41,890 bases of DNA from contig JALHRC010000010.1 of assembly GCA_022841645.1 (NCBI GenBank), positions 1-41,890 on the forward strand. The letters are read 5' to 3'. This DNA comes from Minisyncoccota bacterium (GTDB lineage: Bacteria > Patescibacteriota > Minisyncoccia > Phycocordibacterales > UBA918). The notes below the pieces were generated by a model, which saw only the letters and a list, made by a program, of their open reading frames with translations, was not told the DNA's origin and did no database searches. Positions 8,519-14,948 of this stretch are shown piece by piece; the stretch's first letter is position 1, and the number at the start of each line of letters is the position of its first letter. A program made the position numbers and the translations under genes.

Positions 8519-8767
8519 TTAGTTACGCACTAACTGAACGAACCAAATAAAGAACGCAGCTCCTACCGTGGCGACTACGAGACTCCATAAGTTGAGACCC
8601 GTGACGCCTGTTGAGCCAATAAAGTTAAAGAGTGCACCTCCAAGCATCGCACCCACAATACCGATAACGATATTAAGGAAGATTCCCTGTGAACCGTCAG
8701 TGCCCATTATGAGCGAGGCGATCCAACCAGCGAGACCTCCAAGGATGATCCATGCAAGAATACCCAT
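8519..8767 (-). CDS. GlsB/YeaQ/YmgE family membrane protein
   Basis: An 82-aa, three-helix, glycine-rich inner-membrane protein. The pattern GILAWIILGGLAGWIAS, MGTDGSQG and the helix NIVIGIVGAMLGGALF are characteristic of the transglycosylase-associated YeaQ/GlsB family, whose members are linked to general or envelope stress in other bacteria; the biochemical role is unsettled. Full length for the family. A perfect 26-bp palindrome lies about 130 bases upstream of the start and could be a control site. Confidence 0.88.
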   Translation of the reverse strand: MGILAWIILGGLAGWIASLIMGTDGSQGIFLNIVIGIVGAMLGGALFNFIGSTGVTGLNLWSLVVATVGAAFFIWFVQLVRN

Positions 8768-9048
8768 ACAAGATTCAAATTAGTTTGTTACTAAGTATCA
8801 CCAACTAGATGATACCCCTCAATTCTAGAAAATGAGCAGGATATGTCAATAAATTTTAATAACAGATATTGCCCTACTGCCCGCCATAAAATAAATCGAG
8901 CCTTTAATTAAAGGCTCGATCATATAATATTGACGACGCATATTTTGTGAGGCTAAGTGTTTGTCCCCACACTATCAGCCGCTTGTCCACATTTTTGTTA
9001 TTATAATTTTATAAAATATATTTTCTGCATTAGAATAGATATTGGATA
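8768..9048. other. AT-rich divergent intergenic region
   Basis: No gene is seen. The stretch holds a perfect palindrome (8895-8920) and AT-rich promoter-like sequence (TAGAAT at 9031-9036) before the structured RNA that starts near 9049. Confidence 0.5.
8895..8920. repeat. Perfect 26-bp palindrome
   Basis: Arms ATCGAGCCTTTAA and its exact complement meet without spacer. It lies between two divergent transcription units, so no gene ends into it on either strand and a terminator role is unlikely. An operator for a dimeric regulator is possible. Confidence 0.75.
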
Positions 9049-9088
9049 AGACACGCAGTTCTTGTCCCGGGAAAGGGGGTGATCCTGA

Positions 9089-9127
9089 ATGTCCGTGTCT
9101 ACCTGTGACGGCCTCGGTGGAGGCTGA
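9089..9127 (+). CDS. Possible 12-aa leader peptide
   Basis: ATG at 9089 to TGA at 9125-9127 encodes MSVSTCDGLGGG. It is preceded, 9 bases away, by AAAGGGGG inside an extended anti-16S match, an unusually strong ribosome-binding site for this contig. The frame sits within the structured RNA. Translation is inferred only from this signal; the match could serve 16S-tail pairing instead. Confidence 0.35.
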   Translation: MSVSTCDGLGGG

Positions 9128-9205
9128 GGCTACAGCTGGATGAACGACAGGCCAGACGCATCAATGCGTCGTAACGCTTCGGCAGGCGAACTGTTCATTC
9201 CGGCG

Positions 9206-9240
9206 GGCGGTCCTAGCAATAGGGCCGCCTTTCTTCTTTT
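9206..9240 (+). terminator. Intrinsic terminator of the structured RNA
   Basis: Nine-pair stem GGCGGTCCT/AGGGCCGCC (one G-U) with a 6-base loop, followed by TTTCTTCTTTT. Confidence 0.85.
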
Positions 9241-9319
9241 AAATTTTAGAGTTTGGGCCTTACTAGTCAGTCCAGAATGGCTCGTCGGCTATGTTGCTGG
9301 TTGAGATGGGCGGATGTTT

Positions 9320-10120
9320 TTATTTTGTCCTCTTCTTTGTTGTTTGTTTCAAGTCCTTAATTTCAAAGGCTTTAAACTGCTCCCACAGGGAGTGGAATAT
9401 CACATCCATAGTTTTAGCGACACCTGGATCGTTTATCGTAACCCCCACCACCTGCCCTTCTGTACTAGCAAAGGAGACCGACTGTCCGTAAATGTACACG
9501 TCCGAGCTGAAAGGTAGCTGTTTGGGATGAAGGGCAATCAGATCTTGGAATGGAAAGGGATGTACCTCTTCAGGGACTTCAAGGGAATAAATAATACTGG
9601 AATGAATTTTCTTTTTCTCCCGTAGCTTGGTGAACTGCATGAGCTCGTCTCTGGTATAGAGCGCCCGCATGCGATCAATATTAAAAATGATTTTTATTTC
9701 CTTTATACCCTGACTGATCATGTCGTAGCGCATGGTCGCCAGCCCCTCCTTTCCTTCAAACACTCGCACTGTTGGGCGGGTCTCTGATCGACTACCAAAA
9801 AGGCTAAGGAGTTCGGGGATGACAGTTTCTAGTTTTGACTGCTGAAGCTCGAGTTGTTTCTGACGGTTTTGTAGCACCCGCTCGAGCGTTTTTGGTGATT
9901 CGGCCGCGAAAAAGGTTTTTTTGCCGCGCCGGAACGAACTCACCAGGCCAATGTTTATAAGCTCCTGGAGCTGCACGTAGGTGGTGGAGCGATTGAGGCC
10001 CGCTACCTTGGCGAGACTGTCGGCGTTCATCGAGCCACCGGTCAGTAGCGCCAAATACACCGCCACCTCTTTTTCGGAAAACCCAAAGGAAATCAGTGTT
10101 TGCTGGATCTGGTGCGCCAT
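9320..10120 (-). CDS. TrmB-like winged-helix transcriptional regulator
   Basis: A 266-aa regulator from the chosen start MAHQIQQTL. An N-terminal winged helix (about 1-75: GFSEKEVAVYLALL, MNADSLAKVAGLNRSTTYVQLQEL, then a GLVSSFRRGKKTFF wing) is typical of TrmB-family DNA-binding domains, followed by a coiled-coil-like stretch (~85-110) and a C-terminal domain resembling the TrmB effector region. TrmB relatives usually sense sugars; here the ligand is unknown. A longer frame reaches back into tRNA-Leu, but TATAAT at 10128-10133 lies 7 bases before this ATG and decides the start, implying a leaderless message. Confidence 0.78.
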   Translation of the reverse strand: MAHQIQQTLISFGFSEKEVAVYLALLTGGSMNADSLAKVAGLNRSTTYVQLQELINIGLVSSFRRGKKTFFAAESPKTLERVLQNRQKQLELQQSKLETVIPELLSLFGSRSETRPTVRVFEGKEGLATMRYDMISQGIKEIKIIFNIDRMRALYTRDELMQFTKLREKKKIHSSIIYSLEVPEEVHPFPFQDLIALHPKQLPFSSDVYIYGQSVSFASTEGQVVGVTINDPGVAKTMDVIFHSLWEQFKAFEIKDLKQTTKKRTK

Positions 10121-10127
10121 AGATTTG

Positions 10128-10133
10128 ATTATA
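10128..10133 (-). promoter_or_regulatory. Consensus -10 box of the TrmB-like gene
   Basis: Perfect TATAAT on the minus strand, 7 bases before the ATG at 10120. Transcription would start at or next to the start codon. Confidence 0.6.
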
Positions 10134-10187
10134 GCAGGGTGGGACAGCGCGGCCTTCGCAACAGCTGTAATCTCACTCGTACGTCTG

Positions 10188-10269
10188 TGCCCAGGAGAGG
10201 ACTTGAACCTCCACGGGTTTCCCCATACGCACCTCAAGCGTACGTGTTTACCAATTACACCACCTGGGC
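10188..10269 (-). tRNA. tRNA-Leu(GAG)
   Basis: Cloverleaf on the minus strand: acceptor GCCCAGG/CCTGGGC, anticodon stem TACGC/GCGTA with loop TTGAGGT (anticodon GAG), a type II variable arm (TGGGG..CCCG) as expected for Leu, and a T-arm GGTTCAAGTCC. Discriminator A at 10188; CCA is not encoded. Confidence 0.93.
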
Positions 10270-10323
10270 ATTACTTTTTACAAAGTGGCGACATTCTAAG
10301 GTTTTTTTAGGGTTTTGTAAACG

Positions 10324-10361
10324 GCAAGCGGCGCGGCCCCCTTTGGGGCCGCGCCGCTTGC
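10324..10361 (-). terminator. Hairpin terminator after rplS
   Basis: A perfect 17-bp GC-rich stem (10324-10340 with 10345-10361, 4-base loop) just downstream of the L19 gene. Only a weak T-tract follows, but the very stable stem and position support termination of the L19 operon. Confidence 0.7.
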
Positions 10362-10373
10362 TCAAATATTTAC

Positions 10374-11003
10374 TTAATCCTTCTTCTCTTCTGCAACTTC
10401 TTCAGTTGTCGCTGGAGCTTCATCCACTGCCTCGGGAGTTGCCTCTACAGCCGCTTTGGGAGCGACTTCCGCAGCCACTTCCTCCACTACGGGAGCTTCT
10501 TCGACTACTGGCTCTGGCGTAGCTGCTGCTTCGGCGGCTGCGAGCTCTTCCTTTACCTTGAGCTCGGCCTCTTCGAGAGCCTTTGCTTCTGCGGCTGCGC
10601 GAGTGACGGCTTCGGCCTCTGACTCGGTAGCAAAATCAACCACGCTCATGCGACGCATCTGACGCTTCACTTCACGCGCTACCTTCTCGCGGATGTAGTA
10701 GAGCTTGGCGCGACGAACCTTGGCACGCTTGACGATCTCAAGCTTGTCGATGTTAGGCGAGTAGAGTGGGTAGATTTTCTCCACACCAACGCCGCTCGCT
10801 ACTTTGCGAACAGTGAAGGTAGCACCAGCCTCATCCCCGTGCTTGCGGGCGAGCACCAGTCCTTCAAATACCTGCAGACGGGTCTTACCCTTATCCTGAA
10901 TCTTCTGATGCACCTTCACAGTGTCACCTACACGAAGACCAAGCGCTGCACGCTCATCCATATTGACCGGTGAAGTCACCACTCCTCGAACTGCTGTAGT
11001 CAT
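10374..11003 (-). CDS. rplS: Large ribosomal subunit protein bL19 with long acidic/alanine-rich tail
   Basis: A 209-aa protein. Residues 1-~118 are L19: RGVVTSPVN at the start, LRVGDTVKVHQKI, RLQVFEGLVLARKHG, FTVRKVASGVGVEKIYPLYSP, and the basic block RRAKLYYIREK. L19 lies at the 30S-50S interface. Residues ~119-209 are an extra tail made almost wholly of Ala, Glu, Val and Pro, about doubling the protein. The start is ATG at 11003 with AAGGA a few bases upstream; a longer frame runs into the pseudouridine synthase gene and is rejected. It is the last gene of the operon, 61 bases after the RluA-type gene, before a strong terminator. Confidence 0.95.
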   Translation of the reverse strand: MTTAVRGVVTSPVNMDERAALGLRVGDTVKVHQKIQDKGKTRLQVFEGLVLARKHGDEAGATFTVRKVASGVGVEKIYPLYSPNIDKLEIVKRAKVRRAKLYYIREKVAREVKRQMRRMSVVDFATESEAEAVTRAAAEAKALEEAELKVKEELAAAEAAATPEPVVEEAPVVEEVAAEVAPKAAVEATPEAVDEAPATTEEVAEEKKD

Positions 11004-11064
11004 AATAATCCTTAATTTATGGCCTCTGGCCCTTAAAATGTGCCATAATCTACCACACTGCTCC

Positions 11065-11805
11065 CTACTCCGCAATACGCTCGGCCGCTTCTTCAAAGTC
11101 TTGGGGGACCGGGGCGACAAAACGCTCGCGCTCACCGCCAGGCACGTCAAACTCAAGCACGTGGGCGTGGAGGGCAAGGCGCGTAAGACCAAGGTTATTT
11201 GACCGCTCGACCATCGTCGGTGCATAGAGGGTATCGCAGACAATTGGTCGATCAATAGCCTTAAGATGTACCCGCAGTTGGTGGGTACGACCAGTCTTAG
11301 GGATGAGTTTGAGGTACGAAAACGACTCACTCTCGTAATCCCCCACCCCGATACGCTCGTAGCTGGTGATAGCTGGCCGAGCGAGCCCTTTTGAGCCACG
11401 CTGCGCCGAGCGCAGACGAAAGTCTTTAGCGCTCCGCCCAATTGGGCGATCGATAGTCCCCCAGCGGTCGTGCACGCGGCCATACACAAAAGCTCGATAC
11501 TCCTTATAGACTTGTCGGTCGTGAAATTGTTGCTTCAGTGAAGCATACGCTTCCGGCGTCCGCGCAAACGCAATAATCCCCGAAGTCTCTCGATCAAGGC
11601 GGTGCACCACCCCCGAACGTTCAAGGGGCACCCCTTCGGTTGATCGACCTGGTTCACCCACTCCTTGCATCTCAGGAAAGCGGGTAAGGAGCCAACCTAC
11701 GAGAGTCGGAGCATCGGCCGTATGGCCATCTTCGTGCACCAAAAGACCCACTGGTTTATGGGCCACGATAACACTATCGTTTTCAAAGAGTATGACGGGT
11801 TCCAT
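11065..11805 (-). CDS. RluA-family RNA pseudouridine synthase
   Basis: A 246-aa enzyme converting uridine to pseudouridine in rRNA or tRNA. The catalytic motif HRLDRETSG is at residues 68-76 with catalytic D71; GRTHQLRVHL near residue 170 is the second hallmark. There is no S4 RNA-binding domain at the N-terminus, so it resembles RluA or RluF-short types more than RluD. The target position cannot be inferred. It follows uppS by 3 bases and precedes rplS in one operon. Confidence 0.93.
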   Translation of the reverse strand: MEPVILFENDSVIVAHKPVGLLVHEDGHTADAPTLVGWLLTRFPEMQGVGEPGRSTEGVPLERSGVVHRLDRETSGIIAFARTPEAYASLKQQFHDRQVYKEYRAFVYGRVHDRWGTIDRPIGRSAKDFRLRSAQRGSKGLARPAITSYERIGVGDYESESFSYLKLIPKTGRTHQLRVHLKAIDRPIVCDTLYAPTMVERSNNLGLTRLALHAHVLEFDVPGGERERFVAPVPQDFEEAAERIAE

Positions 11806-11808
11806 GAG

Positions 11809-12513
11809 TTACGCACCACGGCGACGTTTACGCGTGGCGTACTCCTCGAGGATACGCGTAAACTCCTCTTTCGTAAATGCCGGCCAGTAGGTGGGAGTGA
11901 AATGCAGTTCGCTGTAGACCGTGTGCCAGGGGAAGAAATTTGAGAGACGCTGCTCGCCGCTCGTGCGCACCAAGAGATCGATATCAGGCATTTCCGCCCC
12001 CCAGAGGTGGGCCCGGAAGCTTGTTTCGTCTACCGGCATACCCGCTGCGATAGCGTCGTTTACCGCCGCCATAATTTCAGCGCGCCCGCCGTAGGAAAGC
12101 GCCACCCAGATGGTAGTAACGGCCTCTGGTACACTGCGCCCTTCAAACCTTTTCATAAGCGCTTGCAGCTCTTCCGAAAAGTCACTCCGCCTCCCCACAA
12201 ATCGTACCCGTGCCCGTAGTGAGCGAGGTGACGTCCCCGGCGCACTTTCTTTCTGTGATTCGTCATAGAGCGCGTGCTCGAAAAGGGTTAGGAGGCCGGT
12301 TACTTCTTCAGCACCCCGCTGCCAATTTTCGGTAGAGAAAGCATAGAACACAGCGTGCGGAATGCCCGCCTCACCCACTGCCGCGACAATTGCTTTAAAC
12401 GTGGCGAAGCCCGCCTGGTGTCCTTCAATAGCACTGCGACCGTGCTCGGTCGCCCAGCGACGATTACCATCCATGATAAAACCAACACAGGTCGGTATGT
12501 TTGCGCTATCCAT
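11809..12513 (-). CDS. uppS: Isoprenyl (di-trans,poly-cis-undecaprenyl) diphosphate synthase
   Basis: A 234-aa cis-prenyltransferase that extends farnesyl diphosphate with isopentenyl diphosphate to give the C55 lipid carrier for peptidoglycan and surface polysaccharides. The Mg2+/substrate motif MDGNRRWA spans residues 14-21 with D15; GHQAG, the AFSTENW block and the C-terminal DLLVRTSGEQRLSNFFPW block are all present. Full length. It lies between acylphosphatase (8-base gap) and the pseudouridine synthase (3-base gap). The product would also supply carrier lipid for envelope glycan synthesis, although GT2 synthases of the cellulose type do not need it. Confidence 0.95.
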   Translation of the reverse strand: MDSANIPTCVGFIMDGNRRWATEHGRSAIEGHQAGFATFKAIVAAVGEAGIPHAVFYAFSTENWQRGAEEVTGLLTLFEHALYDESQKESAPGTSPRSLRARVRFVGRRSDFSEELQALMKRFEGRSVPEAVTTIWVALSYGGRAEIMAAVNDAIAAGMPVDETSFRAHLWGAEMPDIDLLVRTSGEQRLSNFFPWHTVYSELHFTPTYWPAFTKEEFTRILEEYATRKRRRGA

Positions 12514-12521
12514 ATGATTCG

Positions 12522-12794
12522 TCAGTGTAACACTGAGAACTCGTGATAGGTTGTGCGCGGTGAGCGCCAGGTGGCGTCCACTCCTTCCACACTGGCTTGT
12601 AGTGACCCCTCGTGTACGTACTCGATAAATTGTTTGAGCACATCAAGTTCGCCTTGGGCACACACCTCGACACTGCCATCAGGCAAATTGCGCACAAAAC
12701 CGGTCAGGCCAAGGGTGGTCGCGGCATTTTCTAAATAGGTGCGGTAACGCACGCCTTGTACCTTGCCCGTAACAACACAATGGAGTTCCATCAT
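12522..12794 (-). CDS. acyP: Acylphosphatase
   Basis: A 90-aa enzyme hydrolysing carboxyl-phosphate bonds such as acetyl phosphate. The signature VTGKVQGVRYRTY (about 8-20) contains the phosphate-binding loop and catalytic Arg, and GFVRNLPDGSVEV (about 31-43) supplies the catalytic Asn. Two ATG codons in tandem (12794 and 12791) could each start it; longer in-frame extensions overlap the upstream gene and carry no family sequence. No clear Shine-Dalgarno. Part of the operon leading to uppS. Confidence 0.92.
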   Translation of the reverse strand: MMELHCVVTGKVQGVRYRTYLENAATTLGLTGFVRNLPDGSVEVCAQGELDVLKQFIEYVHEGSLQASVEGVDATWRSPRTTYHEFSVLH

Positions 12795-12804
12795 GGGACA
12801 CAGT

Positions 12805-13488
12805 TTATGTTGCGCTAGTAACTTCTGCAAACTCACCAAGTTTTTCCATCCAACCACGGATAATGAGAGCGATGTTTGTATCGCATACGTATATCTGTAG
12901 CGTACCAAAAGGCAAACTGTCTTTCTTTCCTAAGCTCACACGACTGGGTTTAGAGTAGGTTTTGTAGAACTGGGAGCGGGATATACCCGACACCATCGAC
13001 CAATATTCTTCAGCAGCTTTTGCGTTTTGGTGTGAGTAGGTGTGGATGTGACCGCGAAACTTATCTTTTGGAACGCCGCACACCTCACTGAAAAAACGCA
13101 TCATGAGACGTATAAGTAGTGGATCGCTATTCGCGATACTAGCCATATTTCTGTTCTTCTTACTACCTTCACCCCAATACAAAGCAGCCCCAATAAGCAA
13201 GAGCTCGTGGCGAGACAAAGAAGAAATGTCGGCCTTGGCGCGATCAATAACTACTTGGTGGCGTTCTTTGGTATTTCGTATTCGTGCTGTCCGCCGTTTC
13301 TCTACTGCATCAACACTAAATCCACGAGCAGTGAGGAGACCACGCTGACGAGGTGTAAGTGGAACATCCCTTACCCAAACACTGACACTACCTTTAGCGA
13401 CACCAAGGGCCACAGCAATCTCGCCCAGCGATTTTCCTTGCCTCCTCAATTTGAGCGCCGCATCTCTTTCTGTCCTTTTCATACCCAT
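12805..13488 (-). CDS. HTH protein with LAGLIDADG-like domain
   Basis: A 227-aa protein. Residues ~5-45 form a helix-turn-helix (GEIAVALGVAKGSVSVWVRDV). From ~93 on, LLLIGAALYWGEGSK, then ANSDPLLIRLMMRFFSEVCGVP, looks like a LAGLIDADG-fold subunit in which the helix motif is degenerate. Such HTH plus LAGLIDADG-like proteins occur free-standing and may be regulators derived from homing endonucleases, or active nucleases. It heads the acyP-uppS-rluA-rplS operon, an unusual place for a parasite gene, which favours a domesticated role (inference). A hairpin at 13533-13552 lies between its start and tRNA-Val. Confidence 0.6.
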   Translation of the reverse strand: MGMKRTERDAALKLRRQGKSLGEIAVALGVAKGSVSVWVRDVPLTPRQRGLLTARGFSVDAVEKRRTARIRNTKERHQVVIDRAKADISSLSRHELLLIGAALYWGEGSKKNRNMASIANSDPLLIRLMMRFFSEVCGVPKDKFRGHIHTYSHQNAKAAEEYWSMVSGISRSQFYKTYSKPSRVSLGKKDSLPFGTLQIYVCDTNIALIIRGWMEKLGEFAEVTSAT

Positions 13489-13532
13489 TTAGTTGTTCTT
13501 ACAGCATATATATTACCATGGTATAAATACTT

Positions 13533-13552
13533 CACTATTTATTTAAATAGTG
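13533..13552. repeat. Inverted repeat between HTH gene and tRNA-Val
   Basis: CACTATTT and AAATAGTG flank a 4-base spacer in an AT-rich 85-base gap between divergent units. It may be an operator for the HTH protein or part of the tRNA promoter region. Confidence 0.45.
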
Positions 13553-13573
13553 CTATGGTGGTGTTGCCCAAAA

Positions 13574-13646
13574 GGGCGCTTAGCTCAGTTGGTAGAGCAA
13601 CCGCTTTACACGCGGACGGTCGGGGGTTCAAGTCCCTCAGCGCCCA
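13574..13646 (+). tRNA. tRNA-Val(UAC)
   Basis: Cloverleaf with acceptor GGGCGCT/AGCGCCC, D-arm GCTCAGTTGGTAGAGC, anticodon stem CCGC/GCGG with loop TTTACAC (anticodon TAC) and T-arm GGGGGTTCAAGTCCCTC. CCA is not encoded. The terminator stem begins inside the acceptor 3' strand. Confidence 0.95.
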
Positions 13647-13686
13647 CAATAAAAAGAGCCCTTCGGGGCTTTTTTTATTGTGGGCG
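13641..13686 (+). terminator. tRNA-Val terminator hairpin overlapping the tRNA 3' end
   Basis: A 21-pair stem with a TTCG loop. Its left arm begins at the last acceptor bases of the tRNA (CGCCCA) and its right arm contains seven Ts. It is the first of three hairpins in repeat locus 1. Confidence 0.85.
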
Positions 13687-13841
13687 GTGAGCAAGCAAAT
13701 AGTTTTGCTTGCGTAGGGAATTGAACAGCGGAGCCATGTTTTCTGCTCCTTTCCTAGAGCAGAAAACAGGCGAGCTGCGGCCAGCGTTCTTAACGAACAA
13801 AGTGAGTTTAGAAAAAGCGGGCCAAGTCCCTCACCGCCCAC
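13641..13841 (+). repeat. tRNA-linked hairpin mosaic, locus 1
   Basis: After tRNA-Val come hairpin 1 (13641-13686), hairpin 2 (9-bp stem, 13691-13712), the word GGAGC and hairpin 3 (12-bp stem, 13737-13768). The stretch 13680-13720 resembles an inverted copy of the tRNA 3' half interrupted by hairpin 2. The unit ends at 13819-13841 with a direct copy resembling the tRNA 3' end (AAGTCCCTCACCGCCCAC). The order matches loci 2 and 3; hairpin 3 with its flanks is nearly identical to that of locus 3. Confidence 0.6.
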
Positions 13842-13846
13842 TTGCA

Positions 13847-14098
13847 AAAAAGAAATGACTCAGGTACTGTTGTTGTGGGCAATGGTACCGAGCTCCCAGG
13901 AGACGGGTTTCGATCCCTGCAAAACACGGCTCGACCCAACCACGCCTGCTTGCACGCAAGACGTGGTCTCTATGCTCAAAGTGCCTGACTGAAGACCTTC
14001 CCCAACCAGTGAGGTGGTGAAAACTACCTACGGGGCAGTGACAGAGACGAAAGTCGGCCCATGGGGCGGAACGCTTGCGTTCCGCCCCTCGCTTTTTT
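13847..14098 (+). ncRNA. Candidate structured RNA upstream of tRNA-Arg
   Basis: A 250-base non-coding stretch with hairpin ACCACG..CGTGGT (13939-13967, inner CTTGC-AC-GCAAG), a GAAA-capped stem AGGTGGT/ACTACCT (near 14012-14029), a T-arm-like GGGTTTCGATCCC (13906-13918) and a strong terminator. I recognise no known RNA core. A TTGCAA/TACTGT pair near 13842-13869 is a weak promoter candidate. Confidence 0.4.
14063..14098 (+). terminator. Intrinsic terminator
   Basis: Twelve-base arms GGGGCGGAACGC and its exact complement (14063-14088), followed by TCGCTTTTTT. It ends the candidate RNA upstream of tRNA-Arg(UCU). Confidence 0.85.
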
Positions 14099-14129
14099 CA
14101 TATCTAATTCCCTGCTATGCTTCCCTCAC

Positions 14130-14204
14130 GCCCCCATAGCTTAATGGATAAAGCCGCGGACTTCTAAGCCGTTGATCTAGGTTCGATTCCTGGTGGGGGC
14201 ACCA
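14130..14204 (+). tRNA. tRNA-Arg(UCU)
   Basis: Acceptor GCCCCCA/TGGGGGC, D-arm GCTTAATGGATAAAGC, anticodon loop CTTCTAA (anticodon TCT) and T-arm AGGTTCGATTCCT. The sequence continues ACCA, so CCA is encoded or supplied by the abutting repeat. Confidence 0.93.
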
Positions 14205-14430
14205 CCGCACAACCAAAAACTACCAGTCACTAGACTGGTAGTTTTTGGTTGTTGCACTGTGCCTACGCACAGTGCGTACGGTGGTGCCGGCCGGAGCGTT
14301 GCAACCAGCGCCTCCAAAGCGCTGGTTGCCGCGAGGCGGGGTCGCGAACACTTAGGAGATTTCGAACGTAGTGAAGAAATATGCTTAGTGATTCGTGACC
14401 ACACAAGTTAGTTCTTAGTGACGTGGGCCA
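14198..14430 (+). repeat. tRNA-linked hairpin mosaic, locus 2
   Basis: Starts on the tRNA-Arg 3' end. Outer stem GGCACCACCG/CGGTGGTGCC (14198-14207, 14279-14288) encloses hairpin 1 (perfect 20-bp stem, 14209-14252) and hairpin 2 (perfect 9-bp stem, 14254-14275). Then GGAGC (14293-14297), hairpin 3 (11-bp stem, 14301-14329) and the end word TTAGTGACGTGGGCCA (14415-14430). Against locus 3 the hairpin 1 and 2 stems differ at four base pairs, all compensatory. Confidence 0.75.
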
Positions 14431-14474
14431 TCAGGTAAAGGGTCCGTGTAACCGCAGTATTGCCACCCGCCCCC

Positions 14475-14948
14475 CTACAGCGCCGTGGTAGGCGCACCGT
14501 CAACCTCCGCTGGCAGAGCTGTTGGTGTACTCGTAGATGCCTGCTCCTCACTAGCCGGGAGCGATTCCGCAGGTACTGTCGATGCCGCGCCCTCAGCGTC
14601 TTCACTTTCAGTTGGCGGCGCTACCGCTCCTTGCTTCAGACGCGCGGTAATAGCAGTTGTTTCAGCCCGGCGCTTCCCGAGAAGGTCGAGCGCTCCCGCC
14701 ACCTCACCTTCGCGGTAATTGGTGGGGTCGACGCTGTTCGCAGCTGTCACATTTTCAATACCTGCTGAGCGGTATTTAAGAAACATAGATGCGGCATACC
14801 ATCCACCAACGACAAGGAGCACGAGGCAAATGCCTAGCCCCGCCACCCACTCCCGCTCGGGGTGCGTGAGTGCATGATCACCGTAGCGTCCACCACCACG
14901 GCGAGCGCTCTTGAAAATTTTTCCTAGTGACGAACGTGAAAGGCTCAT
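14475..14948 (-). CDS. Signal-anchored protein at the pilP position of the pilus cluster
   Basis: A 157-aa protein from MSLSRSSLG; longer frames start inside the preceding gene. One transmembrane helix (about 35-57, GLGICLVLLVVGGW) follows a basic cytoplasmic stretch; the C-terminal third is Ala/Ser/Thr/Glu-rich low complexity. Its ATG overlaps the TGA of the pilO-like gene (ATGA), so it is coupled to the pilus genes. The place is where pilP often sits, but I see no PilP domain. A structural role at the pilus base is only an inference. Confidence 0.6.
   Translation of the reverse strand: MSLSRSSLGKIFKSARRGGGRYGDHALTHPEREWVAGLGICLVLLVVGGWYAASMFLKYRSAGIENVTAANSVDPTNYREGEVAGALDLLGKRRAETTAITARLKQGAVAPPTESEDAEGAASTVPAESLPASEEQASTSTPTALPAEVDGAPTTAL

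Larger units (their letters stand above)
9049..9240 (+). ncRNA. Candidate structured small RNA with its own terminator
   Basis: About 190 bases with dense pairing: AGACACG (9049-9055) with CGTGTCT (9094-9100), GCCTC/GAGGC around 9111-9124, a perfect hairpin GACGCAT-CA-ATGCGTC (9155-9170), a long-range pairing GGATGAAC/GTTCATTCC (from 9138 and 9193), then a terminator. No plus-strand gene follows, so it is a stand-alone transcript. It contains a 15-base stretch (9071-9085) complementary to the universal 16S rRNA tail with one G-U pair, and a 12-codon frame behind it. It does not show the conserved cores of SRP RNA, RNase P RNA or tmRNA. Identity unknown. Confidence 0.6.

Noticed and set aside
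10121-10237. Extended start of the TrmB-like gene
   Set aside because: The extension covers the -10 box and part of tRNA-Leu and has no family sequence.
11004-11489. N-terminal extension of the L19 frame by about 160 residues
   Set aside because: It lies inside the pseudouridine synthase gene in another frame; the L19 family sequence and a ribosome-binding site fix the start at 11003.
13539-13847. Minus-strand frame with a RDLNPRPSACKAVALPTELS-like peptide
   Set aside because: This is the well-known spurious translation of tRNA sequence (here tRNA-Val and its copies), not a gene. The same holds for frames at 14177-14404, 18629-19129 and 18838-19077.
13847-14098. RNase P RNA, SRP RNA or tmRNA
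   Set aside because: None of the conserved core sequences of these RNAs is present; the same check failed for 9049-9240.
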